Positions 58,061 to 64,000 of a stretch of DNA of 64,000 nt are shown piece after piece. The DNA comes from Selenomonas ruminantium AC2024 (lineage in GTDB: Bacteria > Bacillota > Negativicutes > Selenomonadales > Selenomonadaceae), in NCBI RefSeq assembly GCF_000687995.1, contig NZ_JIAC01000001.1:1798001-1862000 (forward strand), in the 5' to 3' direction. A model generated the notes under the pieces. It had not been told where the DNA came from. It searched no databases and was given only the letters and a program-made list of their open reading frames with translations. The position numbers were made by a program, and so were the translations under genes. The first letter of the stretch is position 1. Every line of letters begins with the position of its first letter.

Positions 58061-58166
58061 TGTGCAGGTCAACGCAGGTCGCTACCTAAACCTCTCTATA
58101 TAGGATTTTTATGCTAAAAAACTGCCCTAAAGGGGGTTTTATATACGACCTGCTCTGACCTGCACA
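58061..58166. repeat. Inverted pair of double GCAGGTC iterons (candidate replication origin)
   Basis: The left arm (58061-58081) holds two direct GCAGGTC copies 10 bp apart. The right arm (58146-58166) is its inverse with two mismatches, holding two GACCTGC copies. The 64 bp between are AT-rich. It lies just downstream of the P4-type primase-helicase gene. Confidence 0.7.
58113..58140 (-). terminator. Possible terminator after the primase-helicase gene
   Basis: In the minus transcript AAAACCCCCT-TT-AGGGCAGTTTT forms an imperfect stem followed by T residues. It lies between the two iteron arms. Confidence 0.45.
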
Positions 58167-58175
58167 CCCACTTCC

Positions 58176-60413
58176 TTAAGCCAAGAATTCTCTGCCTTCC
58201 AGAAGCATCAATCCATCAACCTGTATGCCCGCTCTCGTCTTATGCCTACTAAAACCACGAATGTCCAAGGCAGCATAGAAATCTGTTGTGCTACGCACAT
58301 ATTCTCCAGCTCCCGCAGCATAAGCACGATAGGCGTTATACAATGCTCCAGACTTCTCGTGATAATCCTTATCCAGCAAGCAGCAATCCTCAATGAAATG
58401 TCCTAGCCAGTCATTGTTATCACGATAAGCATTGACGGCACTCTCCACACAGGCGGGTCTCGACAGATGGAAACCGCTCTGGATGACCTTCTGTGCCCCT
58501 TCAATTACCCAGGCAAGCACCGCAGGCCCAGCCTCCTCAAAGAGGTAATCAGAGTAGTTCTTGATGTCGCTATTACCCTCAATGACAGCGTCAAAGGGAA
58601 TAACCAGCAGCCTCCGCCACGTGCCAGGGTCATTGGCACCCACCCTCGGCAGATGGTTGGTATAAAGGACAAGGGTGTGGCTCGGCGTAAAATGGAACGG
58701 GTCTTTATACTTCTTCTCAGCCTGAACTGCATCTGTGGAACAAAGTTGCTTGATGAGGGATGTATTGAGCCGCATGCCCTCGTCAAGTTCTGCCGCAATC
58801 AGCATACGCTTGCCCTTAGCCTCGGCCAGTTCTGGCTTCACGTTACGCTTGCAGCCAACGGTCAAAGTGTCGGCTGAGATGTTCCCGCTGTATGTCCCCA
58901 GCACCCTGGCGATAGTATTCCAAAAGGTTGACTTGCCGTTGCGTCCGTCACCATAGGCAATGATGAGGGACTCCACATACACCTTGCCCACTGCTGCCAG
59001 ACCGACAATCTGCTGAACATACTCCATAAGCTCAATGTCACCACAGAAGAATGTACCAATGGCATCCTGCCAATTCTGCCGCCCCTGCTCTCCCGGTGCC
59101 ACAGCAGTAACCTTGGTAGCATAGTCAGAAGGCGAATGTTCCTTCCTGCCAGCAAGCCCTAGCCGCAGGTCATATGCCCCATCAGGCGTGTTCAGCAGGA
59201 AAGCATCATGGTCAAGGTCATCCACCTTAATCTCCAGCATGGGCCTGGCTGCCTGAAGGGCTGAGAGCACATACTTCATATCCCGCCGTTTCTGCACAAA
59301 GGCAAGGTATCCTATAGCTGACTGGTAACGGGCATATGCCTTCATCTGTGCCTCTGTGATTTCTTTCTCCAGCGTTCTGCCACCCTTGGCCAGTTTTTCC
59401 TGTGCCACTCCCAAAGCTGTCAGTTCCTTGACCGCAGCTTTTACCTCATCCTGGGCATCTGCCAGCTGCAAATCCAGAAATTCCTCCATGGCTCCGATGG
59501 CCTGTGCCCTGGACTCATTCCAGGTCACACCGTCATAGCGGAGATAGTCCGTGGCTGGCGTATATTTGAGTTCATCCCTGTATTCCCTAGCCAGCACTTT
59601 GGCCTGTCCAATATCGCTATAGTCTGCAGGTTTTAAAGATACATGCGAACCCCCATACTGCTCTGGCGGTACATACCCAGGCTGTTCCTGCACTCTCCTA
59701 GCAAATCCCTCGGCACTATGCCAAATCTTCCCCAGTTCCTCATCCGATAGCGGTGGCTCACACTTGGCGGCCTTCTCAAGGAAAATCTCGTGCGCCCTAT
59801 CCGTTGCCCCATAACGCTTCACAAGTTTCCCGGCAAAATGGGAAAGAGTGCTGTTACGCTGCCCCTGCGGGATGCTGCCCTCCGTCTGGCAGGCCAGCAC
59901 CATCTGCTCAATGGACAATTCCCCTTCATGCCAAACTACTTGTGAACACGGATGGCCATAGATGAACCTGGCCGCATCCAGTGCATTGCCATCAAAGAAA
60001 GGGAACCTTGCCTGAATGGCACGTTTCAGCCCGGCATACTCTGATGCATCCTCAATAGGCTCATGAGGAAAGTACATATGAAATCTGGGGCGTGGTGACT
60101 TGCCGTCCTTCACTTCACCATCGTGACGGCTGGGAGCCAAAACATAGTTCACACCTGGCAGCATCTCTTCCAGCTTTTCCGGCGTTACCCACTCGGCAGG
60201 AACATCTGAATGGTCATTATCGCAGTCCATAACTAGCACATCAGCGCTCTGGAAATTTCCCACGCTGCGCCTACCACCTTGGAATGCAGCACAAACATGG
60301 TCAACGCCCACAGCCGCCAGGAACTCAGCCTCACTGCCAATCTGGCATTCATGCGGATAGCGCACATTCTTCTCATTGCCACGGCAGTCAGCCGTATGTA
60401 ATGTAAACCTCAT
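58176..60413 (-). CDS. P4-type DNA primase-helicase
   Basis: The 745-aa protein combines an N-terminal archaeo-eukaryotic primase-like domain (VLVMDCDNDHSD, PSRHDGEVKDGKSPRPRFHM, FDGNALDAARFIYGHP), a primase C-terminal helical segment (about 180-250), and a C-terminal D5/SF3 helicase with Walker A YGDGRNGKSTFWNTIARVLG, Walker B LIAAELDEG and the sensor region LVLYTNHLPRVGANDPGTWR. P4 alpha-type proteins also bind origin iterons, which fits the repeats just downstream. It overlaps the DUF4406 gene by 4 nt. Confidence 0.92.
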   Translation of the reverse strand: MRFTLHTADCRGNEKNVRYPHECQIGSEAEFLAAVGVDHVCAAFQGGRRSVGNFQSADVLVMDCDNDHSDVPAEWVTPEKLEEMLPGVNYVLAPSRHDGEVKDGKSPRPRFHMYFPHEPIEDASEYAGLKRAIQARFPFFDGNALDAARFIYGHPCSQVVWHEGELSIEQMVLACQTEGSIPQGQRNSTLSHFAGKLVKRYGATDRAHEIFLEKAAKCEPPLSDEELGKIWHSAEGFARRVQEQPGYVPPEQYGGSHVSLKPADYSDIGQAKVLAREYRDELKYTPATDYLRYDGVTWNESRAQAIGAMEEFLDLQLADAQDEVKAAVKELTALGVAQEKLAKGGRTLEKEITEAQMKAYARYQSAIGYLAFVQKRRDMKYVLSALQAARPMLEIKVDDLDHDAFLLNTPDGAYDLRLGLAGRKEHSPSDYATKVTAVAPGEQGRQNWQDAIGTFFCGDIELMEYVQQIVGLAAVGKVYVESLIIAYGDGRNGKSTFWNTIARVLGTYSGNISADTLTVGCKRNVKPELAEAKGKRMLIAAELDEGMRLNTSLIKQLCSTDAVQAEKKYKDPFHFTPSHTLVLYTNHLPRVGANDPGTWRRLLVIPFDAVIEGNSDIKNYSDYLFEEAGPAVLAWVIEGAQKVIQSGFHLSRPACVESAVNAYRDNNDWLGHFIEDCCLLDKDYHEKSGALYNAYRAYAAGAGEYVRSTTDFYAALDIRGFSRHKTRAGIQVDGLMLLEGREFLA

Positions 60414-60823
60414 ACCTTGGTTACCTCCTTCAAATCACGGGTGAAATACCGCACCCGCTTGCCCTCATCGTCTGCCATCTCGATTTCCGTGGCCATGCCC
60501 TCGGTGATTTCGCCAAAAGCCCAGACTTCATCGCACCTGCGAAGGAGCAGGCAGTCCATCTTCATGGCCAGCCCCCGCTCTGTTGCTTCGGTGATAAACT
60601 GCGGAAAGAGCAGATGCGGGGCTATCGGCACACGCTTCTTACTCACCACGAACCGACAGTAATTTCTGGCTCTCAGTACATTCACCCGCTCATTGCCGCG
60701 ATAGGCAGAGCAGACATACACTACTGGCCAGGCATTACGGCGTTCAGCCGCCTCGACCTTCGCCAGGGCAGATTGAGCCGTAGTATCTGCATAGCCCTCA
60801 GAATTAAATCTCTCAATACACAT
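60410..60823 (-). CDS. DUF4406-like protein (nucleoside 2-deoxyribosyltransferase-like fold)
   Basis: The 137-aa protein (VVYVCSAYRGNERVNVLRAR, NYCRFVVSKKRVPIAPHLLF, RRCDEVWAFGEITEGMATEI) matches DUF4406, related in fold to nucleoside deoxyribosyltransferases (SAYRG, then P-H, then DEVWxFG). The enzymatic role in phages is unproven; nucleotide metabolism or sensing is possible. ATG 60823 follows GGGAGG by 8 nt. Confidence 0.85.
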   Translation of the reverse strand: MCIERFNSEGYADTTAQSALAKVEAAERRNAWPVVYVCSAYRGNERVNVLRARNYCRFVVSKKRVPIAPHLLFPQFITEATERGLAMKMDCLLLRRCDEVWAFGEITEGMATEIEMADDEGKRVRYFTRDLKEVTKV

Positions 60824-60826
60824 ACA

Positions 60827-61603
60827 TCAATCCTCCCTTTCGATAAGCGGCAGGATGCCACGTGCCTTCAGAAAATCGTAAAGGAACAGCCTGCCTTTCT
60901 GAGTCCAGTAAGTATGCGGCTTGGCATGCTGAGTGCCATCTTCGCCAGCATAGTTGTGTGTCTTGGTGCTGGTGTACCCCTGCTCGGCGTAATGCTGGTA
61001 CAAAAGCCAGATGCCGCCCTGCTTGAACTGAATCCCCTGCTTATGCAGATAAGCATTGAGCCGCTTTGCCGAATAGCCATAGTCCTTTGCGATGGTGGTG
61101 ATAGACATAAGGTCAGGGCATTGCAAAATAAGGTCGTAGTAGCTGACCTTGGGCTGCATTTCAGCAATCTGCTGATTCTGCACTGCCACCGTGCCTTCCA
61201 GCGACTTGCGTTTTTCACGCTCTGCCTTAAGTTCCTGCAAAGCCCTGATGGCAATATCCGGATTGGCCAGAATCTCATCCACTGCATAAAGACCATGCTT
61301 GCGGATGGACGGCAGCACCTCCGATGTCACCCAGCGTTTGAACGCTTTTGCCTTCGGCAGCTTGCTGGTAAGGATGAGACTATACAGCCCGGATTCGTTG
61401 ATAAGCCAGCCGCCACGTTGTCCCAAACTCAACGCCGTTTTGTCGTTGAGTTTATCATCCTCATCCACATGCATGGCGATTGCTTTGTTGGTATCTGCGT
61501 ATCCGAGGATTTCTGCCACATCCTTGCCCACGAAAAACGGCTCACCGTTGACCTCCATGGTACGTACCTTGCCAAACTCCTCGTTCTCAAAAACCTGAAT
61601 CAT
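60827..61603 (-). CDS. BRO/antirepressor-type phage regulator with KilAC-like C-terminus
   Basis: The 258-aa protein has a BRO-N domain (VFENEEFGKVRTMEVNGEPF, FVGKDVAEILGYADTNKAIA, LINESGLYSLILTSKLPKAK, FKRWVTSEVLPSIRKHGLY), a coiled-coil linker (about 110-160) and a KilAC-type C-terminal domain (SITTIAKDYGYSAKRLNAYL, TYWTQKGRLFLYDFL). Such proteins act as antirepressors or DNA-binding regulators. ATG 61603 is the family N-terminus; the open frame upstream runs through repeat copy C. Confidence 0.9.
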   Translation of the reverse strand: MIQVFENEEFGKVRTMEVNGEPFFVGKDVAEILGYADTNKAIAMHVDEDDKLNDKTALSLGQRGGWLINESGLYSLILTSKLPKAKAFKRWVTSEVLPSIRKHGLYAVDEILANPDIAIRALQELKAEREKRKSLEGTVAVQNQQIAEMQPKVSYYDLILQCPDLMSITTIAKDYGYSAKRLNAYLHKQGIQFKQGGIWLLYQHYAEQGYTSTKTHNYAGEDGTQHAKPHTYWTQKGRLFLYDFLKARGILPLIERED

Positions 61604-61656
61604 AGTGTTGTCCTCCTGCCCTATGGGCGATAGAATTGTTAACTCATACATATGGA

Positions 61657-61711
61657 GGCGAGAAAATCCCCCCTCATTGGTAAGAGGACAAAACCGGCCA
61701 CCTTGGTCACC
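61657..61711 (-). repeat. Dispersed hairpin repeat, copy C
   Basis: On the minus strand: GGTGACCAAGGTGG, CCGGTTTTGTCCTCTTACCA, ATGAGGGG, GGATTTTCTCGCC. It matches copy A at 30880-30936, 31 kb away, and lies in the leader of the BRO/KilAC gene. Confidence 0.7.
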
Positions 61712-61755
61712 CCAAAAATAAAAAAAGGAGCAGATTTTTCTGCCCCCTGCACAAT

Positions 61756-63705
61756 TCAGTCTTTCTTGTAATATTGGCACACATAGCCGTCAGCCCTAAG
61801 AATCAGCCCCGGTGCCCATGGTGGAGTACGCCCCATCTTCTCGCAAACTTCCTCCAAGGAAATCTCTGGCTCTGCCTCAATTATCAGCTCATCGTGTACA
61901 TGCATGACAATCTGCTCATTCCCTAGGGTCTGCATTGCGTAGCAGAGCACGTCCCTGGCCACCGCCTGGGTGATGTTCTCCACCAGCTTGCCCGCAAAAG
62001 TCTCGATACGTTCCCACTTCTTGGTAGCACCAATCCCCATGTATGTGACGGACTCACCGCCAAAGCGATTCTCCCCTATAGCTGGCTGGGCATAGGATAA
62101 ATGCCTGCCACTTGGAAGTTCGATAAACAACATGCCACTACGGCATACGAACTGAAGCCCGTGGGTTTCCGTAGTGGTTTTCTCCTTCACGGCCGCTTTG
62201 GCCGCCCTGTCCACATCCCACCAAAACTTCACGATATTAGGATTGGCCTCCCGCCATGCGTCCACCAATGGCTGAAGTTCATCCTCCTTCATGCCAGCCT
62301 CCAGTGCCCCCATAGCCTTTAAGGCACCGACGGAGCCGCCATAGCCACAGGATAAAGTTGCCTGCTTGCCTTTCTGGCGAAGTTCTCCATTTTGCCCATG
62401 CTTTACCACTGGCATATGGAACATCTTTTCGGCACAGGCACAATAAATGTCACCATTATTCGCAAAGACATCCAGCACCCATTGCTCACCTGCCAGCCAG
62501 GCCAGGACACGGCACTCAATGGCTGAGAAATCTGCCACTATGAACTTATAGCCCGGTCGCGGCACAAAGGCTGTGCGGATAAGCTGGGAGAGCACATCTG
62601 GCACGGAATCATACAGAAGATGCAGGGCATCATAGTTTCCCCGCCTTACCAGCTGACGGGCTTCATCCAAATCTAGCATACTGTTCCGAGCAAGATTTTG
62701 TAATTGCACCAGCCGCCCTGCGAACCTGCCACTGCGATTGGCTCCGTAAAATTGGAAAAGGCCACGTGCCCTGTCATCTGCTCCAGCCACATTGACCATG
62801 GCGGTGTATTTCTTGACGCTGGATTTAGAGAGTTGCTGCCGCAAGTCAAGCAGTTCATGTACCTGCCCCGTAGTCTCCTTAAGCAGGCGTTCCACCTCTG
62901 ATTTTGCCAGTGAATCCACGGATATGCCGTTACTTGCCAACCATTCCTTGAGCTGGATTGGAGAGTTTGGATTTTCCAATCCTGTGATGGCCTGTGCCCT
63001 TTGCAGATTCTCCTTCGTACACTTCTGACTGATTGCTATGGCATTTCGCACCAAAGGCATATCTACCAGAATGCCACAGTCATTGATTTCCTGATCCTGG
63101 TGGTATTCATGCCACACCTGCTCAGGTACAGGAAATTTCGCCAGCCGTGCCTTGATGGCAAGCTCCACCTCCACATCACGGCGATTATACTTCTTGAACA
63201 AATCCCACTTGTCCGGGGCATCAGTGGGCAGGTTACGTTTTCGGCCACCATTGGTCTTAGTTGGCTTGCAGGGACAGCAGAAATAGCGGATAAGTTCCTG
63301 TCCTTCAGCCATCTTCTGCTGCTCTAAGCCCAGCACCGCACCTACTGACTTCAGCGACAGCGGCAGTCCCATATAGGCAGACCACACCATAGAACAATAC
63401 CACGATGCCGGGTTTAGAAACTTCCCCTCTGCCAGCAAGCCCTTATCCTGCAGGAACCTGGCAATACAGGTACGCTCAAAGGTACAATTAAATGCCCACT
63501 TTGGTATCTTATCATCCAACAGCACCGACAGGATTTCCTGCGGCAGTTCCTCGCCCTGGGTGAAGTCCACCACATGAACAGCACCGCCATCAACCGAATA
63601 GCCAAAGAGCAGGATTTCAAAATCCGAGCTTGCGATGTATTTATACACCCCGGATTTTGATAAATCCACGCTGCTAAATGTTTCAATATCTATGCTTAAA
63701 ACCAT
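61756..63705 (-). CDS. Phage DNA polymerase, family A
   Basis: The 649-aa replicative polymerase has a 3'-5' exonuclease domain (MVLSIDIETFSSVDLSKSGV, AFNCTFERTCIARFL) and a family A polymerase domain with motif A VADFSAIECRVLAWLAGE, motif B (KQATLSCGYGGSVGALK) and motif C HVHDELIIEAEP. There is no 5'-3' exonuclease domain, typical of phage enzymes. ATG 63705 lies 6 nt after AGGAGG. Confidence 0.94.
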   Translation of the reverse strand: MVLSIDIETFSSVDLSKSGVYKYIASSDFEILLFGYSVDGGAVHVVDFTQGEELPQEILSVLLDDKIPKWAFNCTFERTCIARFLQDKGLLAEGKFLNPASWYCSMVWSAYMGLPLSLKSVGAVLGLEQQKMAEGQELIRYFCCPCKPTKTNGGRKRNLPTDAPDKWDLFKKYNRRDVEVELAIKARLAKFPVPEQVWHEYHQDQEINDCGILVDMPLVRNAIAISQKCTKENLQRAQAITGLENPNSPIQLKEWLASNGISVDSLAKSEVERLLKETTGQVHELLDLRQQLSKSSVKKYTAMVNVAGADDRARGLFQFYGANRSGRFAGRLVQLQNLARNSMLDLDEARQLVRRGNYDALHLLYDSVPDVLSQLIRTAFVPRPGYKFIVADFSAIECRVLAWLAGEQWVLDVFANNGDIYCACAEKMFHMPVVKHGQNGELRQKGKQATLSCGYGGSVGALKAMGALEAGMKEDELQPLVDAWREANPNIVKFWWDVDRAAKAAVKEKTTTETHGLQFVCRSGMLFIELPSGRHLSYAQPAIGENRFGGESVTYMGIGATKKWERIETFAGKLVENITQAVARDVLCYAMQTLGNEQIVMHVHDELIIEAEPEISLEEVCEKMGRTPPWAPGLILRADGYVCQYYKKD

Positions 63706-63768
63706 TTTGTGCCTCCTATGCAAAAGGCAGCGACCCTAAAGCCGCCGCCCTGCAAAACTTAATTACTT

Positions 63769-64000
63769 TTAGGACAGGAAGTCCTCATCTGCACCGTCCA
63801 AAGCGGTGAAATCATCCGTGGCACTGGTACGCCCGCCCAAAGGCTCACCATCCTTAACCTTCTGCAGATTATTCAGCCCACAGGCAACGCCCTTGTTGCC
63901 GTTGCTGTTAAATGCATAAAGGGAAATCGAGGCACGAACATAGCAGCCGCTATAAACCTCGTTCCTATCCAGAATAGGACGCACGGCACGGTCGACAATC
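63769..64000 (-). CDS. DUF2815 phage protein, probable ssDNA-binding (start beyond window)
   Basis: The frame is open to the right edge, so only the last 76 residues are seen: YSGCYVRASISLYAFNSNGN, KGVACGLNNLQKVKDGEPLG, ending in an acidic tail (DDFTALDGADEDFLS). This matches the C-terminus of DUF2815 proteins, which are found beside phage polymerases and thought to be T7 gp2.5-like single-strand binding proteins; the acidic tail fits that idea. Confidence 0.85.
   Translation of the reverse strand, partial: IVDRAVRPILDRNEVYSGCYVRASISLYAFNSNGNKGVACGLNNLQKVKDGEPLGGRTSATDDFTALDGADEDFLS

Larger units (their letters stand above)
27129..64000 (-). mobile_element. Prophage (HK97-like long-tailed phage), left end to beyond the window
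   Basis: From the gap upstream of dacA to the right edge, nearly all genes are phage genes on the minus strand: tandem serine recombinases, holin, tail, tape measure, capsid, protease, portal, terminases, methyltransferase, helicase, primase and polymerase. The left boundary must lie in 27129-27383. The right boundary, repressor and excision genes are outside. Structural and replication genes all look intact, so it may be functional. Confidence 0.93.

Overview
The window reads as a Negativicutes chromosome, most likely Selenomonas-like. The evidence is a Gram-negative-type dTDP-rhamnose locus combined with Firmicute-type ribosome-binding sites (AGGAGG) and the cell-envelope operon dacA-rluB-BaiN-aroA-cmk-plsC. 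The genus is inferred from gene content and style, not from a search. About 27 kb of host chromosome is followed by about 37 kb of one prophage. The prophage is transcribed almost entirely on the minus strand and runs off the right edge.

Host part. 1-5.4 kb: the tail of an unrecognised surface-polysaccharide-type protein, a phosphomannomutase/phosphoglucomutase, a HigBA-type toxin-antitoxin pair, then rfbC-rfbA-rfbB. 5.4-7.9 kb: a YoeB-YefM pair divergent from a CstA-family transporter, with two TTGTACAA palindromes between them. 8-11.6 kb: a molybdopterin oxidoreductase, a LysR regulator and a GNAT protein whose Shine-Dalgarno lies inside a terminator hairpin. 11.6-15.4 kb: rpsO with a structured leader, pnp, and a lone tyrosine recombinase preceded by a 10-bp inverted repeat. 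15.6-18.4 kb: a secreted protein, then degenerate DNA (an IS3 orfA scrap, a truncated IS256-type transposase, a RelB/DinJ-like remnant). 18.4-20.6 kb: an orphan HicB-like protein, two small genes and a YihY/BrkB membrane protein. 20.7-27.1 kb: one overlapping minus-strand operon running dacA, rluB-like, BaiN-like, aroA, cmk, plsC, MBL hydrolase.

Prophage (about 27.13 kb to beyond 64 kb). Read in its transcription direction, from the right edge leftwards, the order is as follows. Replication: DUF2815, family A DNA polymerase, Rha/BRO antirepressor-like, DUF4406, P4-type primase-helicase, VRR-NUC, SNF2-type helicase. Then a DUF1492/ArpU-like regulator, HNH nuclease, small terminase, radical SAM protein, ParB-methyltransferase fusion, amidase endolysin, small accessory genes and large terminase. 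Head: portal, ClpP-type protease, HK97-type capsid, connectors. Tail: major tail protein, tail chaperones with a -1 frameshift signal, tape measure, tail hub and fibre genes. Last come the holin and two tandem large serine recombinases. This is an HK97-like, long-tailed, cos-type layout.

The most interesting signals are accessory ('moron') cargo in the morphogenesis region. A CrcB/Fluc fluoride channel and an HsdR_N-type PD-(D/E)xK protein sit on the opposite strand. Three small unknown units on the phage strand share one conserved promoter-like module (GTATAC, TTGCTN, exactly 17 bp, GAATAT). A decayed copy of the large-terminase C-terminus beside the nuclease-like gene records the recombination behind that insertion. 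A 21-bp inverted pair of GCAGGTC iterons next to the primase-helicase is a candidate replication origin.
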